Shown: positions 1-12,059, counted from the stretch's first letter. The stretch: 64,000 bases of DNA from Sweltsa coloradensis (GCA_024449915.1 JAMZAV010002205.1:62001-126000); one strand, 5' to 3'. Numbers and translations: made by a program. The notes: generated by a model from the sequence alone, not told the origin.

Positions 1-830
1 ACATCCACTCATCGTCTTGAGTTGCATTGGATCATCTATTTAGAACGACAAACATCTACCTCAAAAGACGGTGTACGAACTGGATATGTTTGGTATATTA
101 ACTGAGTACAATTAACAGTTAGAAAATATTGATTTTTTTCTTCACCTTCCGCTTGCTTTGGCATTATAAATTTTGTTAAAGGAATATCCCGTTCGGTGGG
201 TGACTATGTTGACGACGAGTGGTGGTGGTGGTGAAGGTGAAAATAAAATATGTGGGGAAATCCTTGGCGCCTTTGATGCTAACAAGAATATTGAGAATAA
301 ATAAATGAAGACATGTGGGATGCTCTGTTTATCGTCAAACAACCAGTTCCCCTCACACTCCGCGTATCACTCTCGCAAACATCAACAACCATCTATTCTC
401 CACTAGATAACGAGCCACTCACTTGAGATACATTTGTGAGACGTATAGCATTCAATGATATGGTCTCGATCAAGACAGTTATAGTTATCTTGTTACTGTG
501 GCAAACTTATTGTCAGGTTTTAAATTTGTAATTTATCTCGATTAATGGGAGTGTGATATTATGTAAACGAAATTCGAAGTATTTTTTATTAACAATAACA
601 TGGCATCTTATAATCAATCGTGCATGTCTATAGTGCGTATTATGTATTGATTATTATAATATTCATAGTATTGTTATAAGCCCGAAGAAACCCAATACAT
701 GCATACATGAAATACCCTCTCATACCAAAATTCGAGGTCACTAAGTGCAGTGTTCAGTTTTCCTTCCTTCTCAGGATCACCATGTATGTGAACTTTTTGA
801 CGGAAGGTGAATGAGGATATTGACATTTTC
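1..830. other. gene-free AT-rich stretch
   Basis: I see no gene, no family motif and no recognised repeat here. The short open frames are unsupported by composition or homology. Confidence 0.6.
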
Positions 831-1474
831 ATTCTAATCAGTGGCGTGGCGAACATACCAAATCGGAGCCCAGGCACCGATACCAAAAGGGGTGGGTGGG
901 TGGTCCCGCAGGGACCCACCCACTCATTACTTTTTATTGAAACATAATATTTTATATACTTTATATGACTATTTTAATTGTTAAAATCACACTACTGAAT
1001 TGTATGGCTACAGCTCTTACTTACCTTATAGTTTTACTAAACCGTTGAAAAGTTTGTCATGAATCATGATTAAGTAAAAGTGCAGACAACATACGTGATG
1101 GATTATTTTATCCAGTAGTTCTCAACTAAACTATAACAGGTAGCAATTCAACAATTCTGCTAAATGAATGGACAAGCTCGCTTATATTTGATTGAATAGA
1201 TTGATTTGTGGAATTTAAGTAAATAAACAGCTGGTGGCATGGAGGAAGTCAGGAACATTTTGAGTTATCTGTTTTAATTTTTAGTTACCGTCTTATAAAG
1301 CAGATTATCGACGTCGTGAATGCAATAAGAAGTATATTCTTGGACCTATTTCAATTGAGGTATTTCCAGTACAATTTCTACATAAAATAGCATTGATTTC
1401 AATGAGATCGAGACAGCAAGTTTGTCCGTAAAAGAATAAAATCGTATCTTTTCTCTTCAAATATTTGTTAACAA

Positions 1475-1825
1475 AGTGTTTCTTTAAAACACACAGATTT
1501 GTACCAAATTACTTTGAACATACATTTTTCCAGGGGAACGCCCACGGAGCCCTAATTTTCATTGTTATGCGTTTAAGTAGTTTTCCTAAATCCCAAATAA
1601 TGGCTCTGCCAATAAACGGAGAAAACAAAAAAAATAACAAAATAGTTTTCCAAAACGCACAGATTATCTAACGGTCTAGGACATACAATTTTTTTTTCAA
1701 ATGGGAAGGCCCCCGGATTCCTCTTGTAGGTATTAAATTCTTCATTGATTACTTTCACAATGTGTATTTTTTCCCAAATTCTGGCTATGCCGCTACGAGG
1801 AGGCAAAAAGGAATAACACACTGTT
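1475..1825. repeat. diverged two-copy tandem repeat inside the hAT element
   Basis: Two imperfect copies of roughly 170-190 bp lie next to each other. Both contain the order 'AAAAC.CACAGATT', 'AT.G.GGGAA.GCCC', 'TTCCCAAAT.(A)TGGCT' and a GAGGC/GGAG-AAA end. The short open frames at 1465-1671 and 1573-1821 are by-products of this repeat. Confidence 0.6.
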
Positions 1826-2010
1826 GGCTTTATGAGTTAACAATTAAAACAAAAGCGCAATGTGTTCAGCGATTCGGCTGATTTTATAGTACACACTAGC
1901 ACACACACACACACACACACAAAGTCACAGAATAAGTGCCGTTTATCTTGAATAGTAATCCTCATTCGCTTTGCTCACTCGCTCGTTTAATAAATCATAT
2001 TAATTGCAGT

Positions 2011-2850
2011 AAAACGCACCAAATCCATTCTAGGATATCACCAAAATTAAAAAATTACCCTGCGGGGTTAAACTGGGAAAGACAATAATGAATGATAAAC
2101 CGTTGGCTTTATGACTGTTCAACAAAAAAATTATATTTCAGCCATTCATTAAAATTCCATTACATAAAAATGAGGCTATCAAATCATGTTAATTGCTGGT
2201 AAAACGCACCAAACCATTCTAGGATCACCAAAATTTAAAAAAATCCCTGCGGGGCTAATCTGGGAAGACAAAAAAAAGAATTAAAACCCGTTGGCTTTAT
2301 GAGTTCAACAAAAAAATTATATTTTCAGCCATTTCATTAAAATTCCATTACATAAAAATGAGGCTATCATATCATGTTAATTGCTTTGGAAAAACGCACC
2401 AAATCCATTCTAGGATCACCAAAATTTAAAAAAATCCCCGCGAGGCTAATCTGGGGAAGACAAAAAAAATCAAAAACCGTTGGCTTTATGAGTTCAACAA
2501 AAAAATTGTATTTTCAGCCATTTCATTAAAATTTCATTACATAAAAATGAGGCTATCAAATCATGTTAATTGCTGGTAAAACGCACCAAATCCATTCTAG
2601 GATCACCAAAAATTTAAAACATTCCTGTGGGGCTAAACTGGGGAAGACAAAAAAGAATGACAAACCGTTGGTTTTACGAGTTCAACAAAAAACATTTTTT
2701 CATCCATTTCATTAAAATTTCATCACATAAAAATGAGGCTATCAACATCTATAAAATCATATTAATTGCCGGTAAAACGCACCAAATCCATTCTTGGATC
2801 ACCAAAATTGAAAAAATTCCCTGCGGGGCTAAACTGGGGGCGCGCCCCCA
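2011..2850. repeat. 190-bp minisatellite, about 4.4 copies, inside the hAT element
   Basis: The landmark AAAACGCACCAAA recurs at 2011, 2201, 2391, 2578 and 2774, giving a period near 190 bp. Each unit runs through TCTAGGATCACCAAAATT, a CCTGCGGGGCTAA block, CGTTGGCTTTATGAG and CATTACATAAAAATGAGGC. Copies differ by small indels. The last copy is cut by the GC-rich right end of the element. Confidence 0.9.
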
Positions 2851-2946
2851 GACCCCCTTGTTGCCCACGAAAGTAGGGGGTGGGTATAGTTATAATATTG
2901 TAGGCACCGATCACTCTTAGTAGTTCGCCACGCCACTGATTCTAAT

Positions 2947-3817
2947 TATTCAACTTATGTCCGAACTCCGAATATTATTACAATGACGACGTCGAGTGAT
3001 GTTTTTCGGTTTAAGGGGGAGTCGAACTCAATACACGCACTTGCATTTGACCTTGAATGAGTGTTGTGCGGGGCCAACACAGATAACCGTTTCCCGCGTA
3101 GTAATGTAATACTTTGGGTCGCACCAATAAGTGAATCACACAGTCGCACCGTCGCACTGACGTCCTACACACATTCTTGAGATAACTTGCCTTGTTGCTG
3201 TCAAAATTGTGTTACTTCCATTTTCCGTTTTCAACCTTGGCCATGATATGATTTTTTAAATTTAAATTTTTAAGTTTAATAGAAATTGCATATGTTCGAT
3301 TTTATTGATGCCCTTTCCTTCAATCAGTCTCATAAGTCAAAATATTGTCATATGCTTAATTATTCGCATTTTTTTCTCTTAATCCATCATTTACGCTTCT
3401 ACAATGACCCCAGATGTAGAAAATGTGTGGATTTATATTTTTTAATTTTTGGATTGATTTCCATAAAAGTGCAATCTTGATTCCAATATCGGATATAGTA
3501 TGATACAAATGTACGCCAACAAGCCATCATCAAGCAATTCAATATGGAAATTGGCTATGTTTCGATTCGAAAGCAAATCCATTTCAAACAGCAGCTGTAT
3601 TTTGCAACAATTATTGATGTGTTTCTTTCCTATTTTCGTTCATCGAGAAATAATTAAATAATTTTTATGATTGGAATTGCGTTATGAAGACTCCAATATG
3701 ACAATCTTGAGAAAATAGTTTCGTGTTTTGTTTATATTTTGTACAATAGTATGTGTATTTATGTTTCGTTTGCTCCTACCGGACAAACGCCTGTTGTGGA
3801 ATTTCACGATGTATATA
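2947..3817. other. gene-free stretch
   Basis: No recognisable gene or repeat family. Short frames at 2955-3149 and 3286-3480 have no recognisable domain. Confidence 0.5.
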
Positions 3818-4373
3818 ACTAGGAAAAACGCTAAAGTCCCGCCGCGTTGATGGATGAGTTTTTTAAAGTTTTTAGTTTGCGTGGGATATCTTACTTTGCA
3901 ATTTGCTTTGTTTTGCTGCCTACGCATTGTAGGGATTGTTGTCAAGTTCCTATTGTTTCTTGTCAATTGGTATTATTTCCCGTAAAAAACTTATATTAAA
4001 AGTTTTATTTCTATGGATTCTGGTTAACTTTTTCAACTTTTCATTCAAAAGTAATACTTTACCATAACCTTAATGTCCATGTATAATATGAACGTTGTAG
4101 CCACCCGTTTGGTCAAAATTTGGGCCCCAAATGGCACGAAAATATCGCATACAAAATGAAAAAATCGTAAAAAGTACGATATTCATGAGAAATTTTCTTC
4201 GATTGTACCCAAAAACAATACAGCTCTAAGTTCAGAGATTTCCAGGGTCCCGTAAATTTCATCAAATCGGATATGCCTTTTGCCCGGTAGAGAGCGAACA
4301 AACAGAAAGAAAAAAACACGAGCAAAATTTTTTGGGGGTCAGTGAAATTGAAGTCTTCGCTTCGCTCGTCCAA
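3818..4373 (-). mobile_element. HLE-A copy (Helitron-like, non-autonomous)
   Basis: On the minus strand it starts TTGGACGAGCGAAGCGAAG (right edge) and ends GCGTTTTTCCTAG (left edge). A hairpin-capable AACGCGGCGGGACTTTAGCGTT sits just before the CTAG end in better copies. There are no TIRs at the very ends and no obvious target duplication. The start motif GGATGAGC has its inverse GCTCATCC subterminally at the other end. Same family as 10263-10779, 11206-11991, 23616-24223 and 26945-27702. Assignment to Helitron/Helentron-type elements is inferred from this architecture. Confidence 0.7.
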
Positions 4374-4515
4374 TAAGTATCGTATCGTAGTCACTCAACG
4401 GTTTAAGTATCGATGTGGTATTGAACCGGGAATTTTTTTAAATCTATTCAAAATCTATTTTATTTCCGATGTTTCTCTTTCAGGTTAAAGTTTGACCAAA
4501 ACGTAATGGTTCCGC

Positions 4516-4831
4516 GCTCCCATGATAACATCGAAATGACTGGTCCGAAAAAATTTCATTTTGGGAGAAGTTTGATAATTGTGAAATGTTTGCAACCTTT
4601 TGAAACAGAACGTTATTGGTTTTTACCCCTTTTCTGCAAAAAAAAAAGAATTTAAAAAACGTAAAAATACTTAAAATTTATAAAAACTTTTAGTATTCTT
4701 GATTTTTTGGTGGAAAACTGTATAAAAAATTAGCTTTCTGTTTAATTTTGTTGCAAAAACTATACCCATTATCTAACTTCTCCCAAAATTGCATAATTTC
4801 GGGCCAGTAATTTTGATATTATCATGGGAGC
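4516..4831. mobile_element. TIR element (MITE-like) that seeds the adjacent satellite
   Basis: The left arm (from GCTCCCATGATAACATCGAA at 4516, through TTTTGGGAGAAG and TTTGCAAC) is repeated in inverse at 4735-4831, ending TTATCATGGGAGC. Arms are about 95 bp. The A-rich middle includes a GTAAAAATACTTAAAATTTATAA segment. No clear target duplication is visible. Confidence 0.65.
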
Positions 4832-7495
4832 ACTGAAGGTCTGCAAGCGGTTGAAAAATGCGATTCTGCCCCCGACCGGTGGGGCATATATTATTCTATA
4901 TCTATGATCGAGTACTTGGTATCTTTGGCATATCAGCTACGTTTACTGACTGATACGATTTAATGACTGTGCACTTTTTTATTATCTTACCTACTGTTTT
5001 GAGTTGGTAAGGTAAGGTAAAATTTTGCCAATTTTGGGAGAAGTTAATAAATTTTATAATGTTTGCAACGTTTTAAACAGAACGTTAATTGTTTCCCCCG
5101 TTTTCTGCAAAAAAAAAAAAAAAAAGAAATACGTAAAAATACCCAAAATTTATAAAAATTGTCGTATTTTTTGATTTTTTTGGTGGTAAACTGTAAAAAA
5201 AAATAGCATTTTGTTCAATATGTTGCAAAACACTATACAATTATCTAACTTCTCCCAAAATTGCATAATTTCGGGACAGTAATTTCGATATTATCATGGA
5301 GCACTGAAGGTCTGCAAGCGGTTGAAAAAGCGATTCTGCCTCCGACCGGTGGCGCAAAATATTCTATATCTATGATCGAGTACTTGGTCTCTTTGGCATA
5401 TCAGCTACGTTTACTGACGATACGATTTTAAAGACGTGCACTTTTTTTATTATCTTCACCTACTGTTTGAGTTTGGTAAGGTAAGGTAAAATTATGCAAA
5501 ATTTTGGGAGAAGAAGTTAGATAATTGTATAATGTTTGCAACGTTTTAAACAGAACGTTAATTGTTTCCCCCGTTTTCTGCAAAAAAAGAAGAAAAAAAC
5601 GTAAAAATACCTAAAATTTATAAAAATTGTCGTATTTCTTGATTTTTTTGGTGGAAAACTGTAAAAAAAATAGCATTTGTTCAATATGTTGCAAACACTA
5701 TGCAATTATCTAAACTTCTTCCCCCAAAAATTTCATAATTTTCGGGGCCAGTAATTTCGATATTATCATGGGAGCCACTGAAGGTCTGCAAGCGGTTGAA
5801 AAATGCGATTTTGCCTCGACCGGTGGGGCATATATTATTCTATATATGATCGAGTACTTGGTCTCTTTTGGGATATCAGCTACGTTTTCTGACTGATACG
5901 AAATTTTAAAGACTGTGCACTTGTTTATTATCTTCACCACTGTTTTGAGTTTTGGGTTTGGGTAAGGTAAAAATTATGCAATTTGGGAGAAGTTAGATAA
6001 TTGTATAATGTTTGCAACGTTTTAAAAAAGAACTTAATTGTTTCCCCCGTTTTCTGCCAAAAAAAAAAAAATACGAAAAAATACCTAAAATTTATAAAAA
6101 TTGTCGTATTTCTTGATTTTTTTGGTGGAAAAATGTAAAAAAAAATAGCATTCTGTTCAATATGTTGCAAACACTATACAATTTTCTAACTTCTCCCAAA
6201 ATTGCATAATTTTCGGGACAGTAATTTCGATATATCATGGGGGCACTGAAGGTCTGCAAGCGGTTGAAAAATGCGATTCTGCCTCCGACCGGTGGCGCAT
6301 ATATTATTCTATATCTATGATCGAGTACTTGGTCTCTTTTGGGATATCAGCTACGTTTACTGACTGGATACGATTTAATGACTGTGCACTTGTTTATTAT
6401 CTTCACCTACTGTTTTTAGTTTGGTAAGGTAAGGTAAAAAAAATGCAATTTGGGAGAAGTTAGATAATTGTATAATGTTTGCAACGTTTTTTAAAAAGAA
6501 CGTTAATTGTTTCCCCCGTTTTCTGCAAAAAAAAAGAAGGAAAATACGTAAAAATACCTAAAATTTATAAAAATTGTCGTATTTCTTGATTTTTTTGGTG
6601 GGAAAAAAATGTAAAAAAAAAGCATTCTGGGTTTAATATGTTGCAAACACTATACAATTATCTAACTTCTCCCAAAATTGCATAATTTTCGGGACAGTTT
6701 AAATTTCGATATTATCATGGGAGCACTGAAGGTCTGGGAAGGGTTTGAAAAATGCGATTCTGCCTCCGACCCGGGGGCGCATATATTATTTATACTATGA
6801 TCGAGTACTTGGTCCTTTGGCATATCAGCTACGTTTACTGACTGATACGATTTAATGACTGTGCACTTGTTTATTATCTTCACCTACTGTTTGAGTTTGG
6901 GAAGGTAAGGTAAAATTATGCAATTTTGGGAGAAGTTAGATAATTGTATAATGTTTGCAACGTTTTTAAAAAAGAACGTTTAAATTTTTTCCCCCGTTTT
7001 CTGCAAAAAAAAAAGAAGAAAATACGTAAAAATACCCCAAAATTTATAAAAATTGTCGTATTTCTTGATTTTTTTTGGTGGAAAACTGTAAAAAAAATAG
7101 CATTCTGTTCAATATGTTGCAAACACTATACAATTATCTAACTTCTCCCAAAATTGCATAATTTTCGGGACAGTAATTTCGATATTATCATGGGAGCACT
7201 GAAGGTCTGCAAGCGGTTGAAAAATGCGATTCTGCCCCCGACCGGTGGCGCATATATTATTCTATATCTATGATCGAGTACTGGTCTCTTGGCATATCAG
7301 CTACGTTTATTGACTGATACGATAAATGACTGTGCACTTGTTTATTATCTTCACCTACTGTTTTGAGTTTGGTAAGGTAAGGTAAAATTATGCAATTTCG
7401 GGAGAAGTTAGATAATTGTATAATGTTTGCAACGTTTTGAACAGAACGTTAATTGTTTCCCCCATTTTCTGAAAAAAAAAAAAAAAGAAAATACT
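4516..7495. repeat. satellite of about 470-bp units, six copies plus a partial
   Basis: The motif GGGAGAAG recurs at about 4563, 5036, 5506, 5985, 6452, 6928 and 7400, so units are 467-479 bp. Every unit contains one inverted pair: GCAATTTTGGGAGAAGTTAG...TTTGCAAC, and later GTTGCAAA...CTAACTTCTCCCAAAATTGC. A GC-richer block near CTGCAAGCGGTTG follows. Copies vary mostly by homopolymer length. The array stops in a partial unit near 7495. All open frames here are repeat by-products. Confidence 0.9.
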
Positions 7496-8094
7496 ACTAA
7501 TAATAAAATATTAACCACGATGTAAGAAGCAGGAAAAAAACATATCTTATGATTGCCCAAAAAGAATTGGGAAATTCGATAGTTCCTATAGCACTGCTTA
7601 TATTCACCTTGACATGGATGCCACCATTCCACTTGTGTCTCCACGTTTCCTTCATTCGTTATTCAACAATAAGTCGCTCAAGACAAACGCAGTACCAGGT
7701 TACATTTTTTTTTATTTCGTGTTTTATAATTGCCCTACTCGTATTTTTAGAAAACGAATAATAGTGTCTAAAATATGTGTAATAAAAATAATCATATTCT
7801 ATTGGGGAAAGAGAGATTAAAAACGTGCAGTATAATAAATAGACAATCGCGAAGTGATAGTGTTTGAAATAACAAGCTACCCAAATTTACTCATGTAACT
7901 TCGTGCGGGGTCTATGCGCAGTGGGGCCCGCTCAGTCAGTCAGCGAGTGCACAGCGTAACACGTATCTCGGGTGACTGTGAATCATATAGCTCGCCTGCG
8001 CTGTTATTGGCTCAAAAATCATGATTGGAATATCGCCCAGTCCCGCCTTTCGAGTCCGGTGAAGCATGCTCTCTCTCTCTCTCTACGTAAATTC
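7496..8094. other. gene-free stretch between the satellite and the LINE fragment
   Basis: Two overlapping frames at 7549-7761 and 7614-7820 have no recognisable domain. A short (TC)n tract lies near 8068-8082. Confidence 0.5.
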
Positions 8095-8806
8095 CCCCGG
8101 GTTTTAAAACAGCACTCTTAAGAAGAATTGGAGGCAAACTTATAGTTGGACAAGAAATATGGTATATAATAGTATATAAAGCCTCATTTTGAATATTGCG
8201 CTACAGTGTTGTATCAAAGTAATAAAAATGAGTTAGATAAATTGCAGATTTTACAAAATAAAGCCATGAGGTGTATTATAAAATGTGGAAGATTAATGCC
8301 AATAAAGAGTATGTTAAATATTTTGGAATGGTTAAGTGTTAAGGAGACTGTTAAGGTATTGGTATTAGTTTTCATTTATAAAATTAAAAATAATTTTATA
8401 CCTAATTATTTAGTTGAAAAAATGACTGATGTGAAGAATATACATAATTTTAATACAAGGGGATCTGTTGTTGGAAATTCTTTTCGAATCAGGTGTAATT
8501 CAAAAAAATGCAAAATTCTATTTTTATCTCTGGTGTAAAAGAGTTTGATAAACTTCCAATTGAAATTAAAAGTGTAAAAAGTGTAGGATTGTTCAAATCC
8601 AAATGTATTAAATGGGTACAACACCAGGTTTTATAGAAATGTTAGTAAAAAGAAACAAAAATGTTATTAATTAATTATTAAGATAGGTTATAATATGAAA
8701 TGTCAAAATGTTGTGATGAATATTATTGTGTGAAATATTATTGTATGTAATGTAAATTGGCTACTTTGCCAGAAAAAATAAACTGAAACTGAAACTGAAA
8801 CTGAGG
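8095..8806 (+). mobile_element. 5'-truncated non-LTR retrotransposon (Jockey/CR1-like)
   Basis: This is the 3' end of a LINE. It holds the C-terminal part of the reverse-transcriptase ORF, then an AT-rich 3' UTR, then a simple tail of TGAAAC repeats after AATAAAC (8779-8806). 5' truncation and short tandem 3' tails are typical of target-primed insertion. The exact left edge is uncertain. No target duplication was found. Confidence 0.8.
8115..8636 (+). pseudogene. broken C-terminus of a LINE reverse transcriptase
   Basis: Three frame segments together read like the thumb and C-terminal tail of a Jockey/CR1-type reverse transcriptase. First comes a LRRIGGKL-like stretch (about 8115-8180). A frameshift leads into PHFEYCATVLYQ...LQILQNKAMRCII, MLNILEWLSV and NFNTRG (8182-8505). 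A second shift in the A7 run near 8505-8511 leads into GVKEFDKLPIEIK and a stop at 8634-8636. In the family this region follows the catalytic palm, which is missing here, so the product could not be active. The isolated 110-residue frame at 8206-8538 is only the middle segment. Confidence 0.8.
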
Positions 8807-9063
8807 TTTACTTTGCCATACATATCGGTGGCCCTCTAAAGACGGATGGCAGACATGCAGAGGTGGGAGCAACTGTAGAGTATTGCAGCTCCAACATCTC
8901 CACTCACTTTTCTTTCTTGGCTACTCGTCCACACTCGTGATCAGACTAACTATTACGCATGCGTAGAGAATAGCAACCAGCGCGCGCTGTCGTGAATGCT
9001 GATGTCTCAGGAGATTCATTCTGTGCTCAGGAAACAAACACCTGCAGTTTATCAACTCATCAA

Positions 9064-9790
9064 CATTTAAAAATGCAAATGTTCCCGGGTACTCAACACA
9101 TGACTCGCTCACTCGTCTTACAACGACTATGGCGTTTTCCTAGACTGTAGTTGGCTATGAGCGTCTGTATCCGGAATGACCTGGGTTCAAACAACGGCTG
9201 AGATAGATTTTTTTAAATTTCTGAATTGTATTAAAAAATTATAGAACATGGTTTGAATTGCATATTATACAGTACTACTATGGAATACATAGCCAGTACA
9301 AAAATATACGTGTAAAGATTGCAAGGTTTACTCAATCTCCCAGCGGAATGTTGGGGAACCTTCATCGTGCAAGATTCGGCACACCTTTGGAAAAAATGAT
9401 TCCATGAAAATGTTTTTTTCCCAAAAACAAAACCATTGTCGTTAAATTACATCCTACACATTTCAACCTATATTTTCAATTTATTATGTCTTGTAGGTTT
9501 AAATCGCAACGGATTTTGCTCAAAATGTTAACAGCAAACTACTTGTACCGGATGTCTGTTTAAAATTTCAGTACGATCTGTTTAGCCGTTCGGCCGTTCT
9601 TCAGCGAAGTCACTCACTCACAGTCACAGACAATAAAAACAGATTTAGTGCCGTTTGAGTTGAATTGTAGACTTAAGTCGCTTCGCTCCCTCGTCTAACT
9701 AGGAAAACGCCAAAGTCGTTGTTAGAGGAGTGGGCAAGTCATGTGTTGAGTACCCGGTAACATTCCATTTCCTCCGCCTACATAAGGCTG
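9064..9790 (-). mobile_element. HLE-B copy with embedded tRNA-like module, flanked by HLE-B ends
   Basis: On the minus strand the body starts at 9697 (GACGAGGGAGCGAAGCGAC) and runs to about 9137. It passes GACATCCGGTACAAG and the reverse of TAGGTTTAAATCGCAACGG. At 9698-9790 another HLE-B 3' end (CTAGGAAAACGCCAAAGTCG when read on the plus strand) abuts it head to tail. At 9064-9136 a plus-oriented HLE-B 3' end (ACTCAACACATGACTCGC...GCGTTTTCCTAG) closes the left side. The same arrangement recurs in decayed form at 44196-44930. Confidence 0.7.
9147..9240 (+). repeat. tRNA-like module with TTTCTG trailer
   Basis: A tRNA-like block has a B-box GGTTCAAACAA and is followed by TTTTTTTAAATTTCTGAATT. 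The same trailer follows tRNA-like blocks at 12060-12140, 28711-28777 and 61213-61322. It is a SINE-like promoter module, not a functional tRNA. Confidence 0.55.
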
Positions 9791-9837
9791 GATCCAGCAT
9801 GTTCTTCCTCCCAAGCCTATCATATATTTTTTTTGTA

Positions 9838-10072
9838 GTATGCCCGCTGTAGGGTATTCAGGTGATTTACTAGATATATTGCGTATAGGACAATTGTGAA
9901 AGGATGTCCGAGGGCTGTATAGGAGGATTCAATCCCTCACATTCGCATTAACGACTGAGGAAAACCACGGAAAAAAACTTCAGTTAGGATTGCCGGTCTC
10001 GACGGGATTCGAACCCGGGACCTCCCGAATCAGAGTCGAGCGCTTGGCACTCGAGCCAACACTGTCGGTAAG
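9838..10072 (-). mobile_element. SINE-B copy, near full length
   Basis: Minus-strand head: a tRNA-like sequence with GGCTCGAGTGCCAAGCGC as A-box region, anticodon-arm-like GACTCTGATTC, and B-box GGTTCGAATCC. Body: GGCAATCCTAACTGAAG, then the reverse of CCTCGGACATCC, then CAATTGTCC. Many relatives occur in this window. Confidence 0.8.
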
Positions 10073-10262
10073 GCTAGAATGGCGCAATTGTGACCTTACA
10101 GTAGACGCGCTCTTATACAAACTCAAAACCTTGTACATACCACCAAACCAAATCAATCAACTTAAATGCAAATGTTCCCGGATACTCAACATAAGACTCG
10201 CTCATTCATCCGTTTTCCTAGTCCAGTTGGAAATAGTAATATTACAACAACAATGTATTATA

Positions 10263-10779
10263 ACTAGGAATCTTCGCAAACGCTTTTTTTAGTCCCGTTG
10301 ATGGATGAGCTTTTTTAGTTTGCGTAAGACCACTTTTCCTTTGCAAGTGCTTTTTGAATGAATTGTAGTTGATTGTTGTCAAGTTTCTATTGTTACTTGT
10401 TAATTGTTATTATAAACCACAAAAACTCATATTAAAACCTTTATTCTATGGAATCTGGCTAACTTTTTCAACTTTTTTTAAATATGAACGTTGTAGCCGC
10501 ACCCGTTTGGTCAGAATCGGCCCAAATGTCACGGAAATATCGCACTAAAAATCGAAAACAAACGTAAAAGTACGATATTTATGAGAAATATTTCTTCGAT
10601 TGTACCCAAAAACGTGGCAGGTCTAAGTTTCGAGATTTCGAAGGTCCCCTCCAATTTTCATCAAGATCGCATATTATGCCGTTTGTCCGGTAGCGTGCGA
10701 ACAAACAGACAGAAAAAAAAATTGGAGCTAAATATGTTGAGGGGTCAGTGAAATTGAAGTCTTCGCTTCGCTCATCCAA
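10263..10779 (-). mobile_element. HLE-A copy with altered 3' end
   Basis: The right edge carries the inverse of GGATGAGCGAAGCGAAGAC. The left edge has CTAGGAA but an altered segment (TCTTCGCAAACGC) replaces the usual AAACGCTAAAGTCC. The body contains the GGTCAGAAT.GGCCC and CGATATTTATGAGAAATATT landmarks. No coding capacity. Confidence 0.75.
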
Positions 10780-10785
10780 AAAAGA

Positions 10786-10915
10786 AAAGGAAAGAAAGAA
10801 AGAAAGACGAATTAAAAATACATTTAAAATCAAAAACAAAAACAAAAAACTGATTTATTAGACGATCCCACTCAAACGAATTATGATGTTTGCCAAAATC
10901 AGGAACCAATCCCAG
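10786..10915. repeat. GAAA-rich tract plus dispersed TTGATTTATTAGACGATCCC block
   Basis: The block TGATTTATTAGACGATCCCA and its A-rich left side recur at 32480-32640 and, decayed, at 42360-42490. This is an unassigned dispersed repeat. A 32-bp direct duplication (TAATTAAACGGAATTTAAT region) lies just downstream near 11001-11060. Confidence 0.5.
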
Positions 10916-11205
10916 TCAGGTCAAAGTTCATATTTGTTGAGATTGAGCACAGAAGCAAAATGTGTAGTGTATTTTGTGACCAAAGCATCAAAAACAGGTT
11001 GTGTAATTAAACGGAATTTAATAGTTTGTAGTGTAATTAAACGGAATTTAATAGTTTGTACAAATCTTCGCGATTTAAGTGACGCAATTTTGACACTTTA
11101 CAATGGATAGCCAACGCTAATATTTTAATAACTTTTCAAAGGAATATAAGTGTGTATATTCATAGATGTGAAACTACAGTTTTATTATGTTGGCTTGTGT
11201 ATCTA

Positions 11206-11991
11206 ACTAGGAAAACGCTAAAGTCCCGCCGCGTTGATGGATGAGCTTTTTAAAGTTTTAAGTTTGCTTGGGATATCTTTACTTTTGCAAGTGCTTTGTT
11301 TTGCTGCCTACGCATTGTAGGTGAATGTTGTCAAGTTTCATTGTTTCTTGTCAACTGGTATTATTACCGTAAAAAACTTATATTAAAAGCTTTATTTCTA
11401 TGGATTCTGGCTAACTTTTTCAACTTTTTCTTTCAAAAGGTACTACATCACCATAACCTTAATGTCCATGTATAATATGAACGTTGAAGCCCCACCCGTT
11501 TGGTCAGAATTGGCCCAAATGGCACGAAAATATCGTACAAAAAAAACAAAAATCTTATATGAAAAGATTATTTCTATAGATTCTGGCTAGCTTTTTCAAC
11601 TTTTTCTTTCAAAATGTACTAAATCACCATAACCTTAATGTCCATGTATAATATGAACGTTTTAGCTTCACCCGTTTGGTCAGAATTGGCCCAAATGGCA
11701 CGAAAATATCGCCCAAAAAATCGAAAAAAATCGTAAAAGTACGATATTCATGAGAAATATTTCTTCGATTGTACCCAAAAACGTGGCAAGTCTAAGTTCA
11801 GAGATTTCAAAGGTCCTGTCAAATTTTCATCCAGATCGCATATGCCGTTTGCCAGGTAGAGAGCGAACAAAAAGAAAGAAAAACAAACAAAAAAACAAAA
11901 AAACAAAAAAACAAAAAAACAAACAAAAAAACACCCGAGCTAAATTTTTTGGGGGGTCGGTGAAATTGAAGTCTTCGCTTCGCTCATCCAA
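11206..11991 (-). mobile_element. HLE-A copy with internal duplication
   Basis: Ends match the family: CTAGGAAAACGCTAAAGTCC at the left and GTCTTCGCTTCGCTCATCCA at the right. About 180 bp (around TTCTATGGATTCTGGCTA to GGCCCAAATGGCACG) is present twice, at 11366-11545 and 11552-11735. The copy at 26945-27702 shows the same duplication, so both descend from a duplicated founder. Confidence 0.8.
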
Positions 11992-12059
11992 CTAACTATT
12001 TTTAGATGACCTTGAATTGTAAATATATAATATATTATTATTTTATTTACTACAATTCA

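Larger units (their letters stand above)
839..2938. mobile_element. non-autonomous hAT transposon with 8-bp target duplication
   Basis: The left end reads CAGTGGCGTGGCGAAC and the right end reads GTTCGCCACGCCACTG, a 16-bp perfect terminal inverted repeat. The 8-mer ATTCTAAT lies immediately outside both ends (831-838 and 2939-2946). An 8-bp target duplication with CAG...CTG termini is the hallmark of hAT-superfamily elements. No transposase frame is present in the 2.1 kb, so it would need a transposase in trans. The inside is mostly tandem repeats (see 1475-1825 and 2011-2850). The right subterminal region has a GC-rich patch near 2838-2882. Confidence 0.9.

Noticed and set aside
4516..7495. 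CRISPR-like regular array
   Set aside because: Unit length of 470 bp, no short repeat/unique spacer alternation, and eukaryotic context; it is a satellite.
8406..8624. 72-codon minus-strand frame
   Set aside because: Antisense shadow of the LINE reverse-transcriptase remnant.
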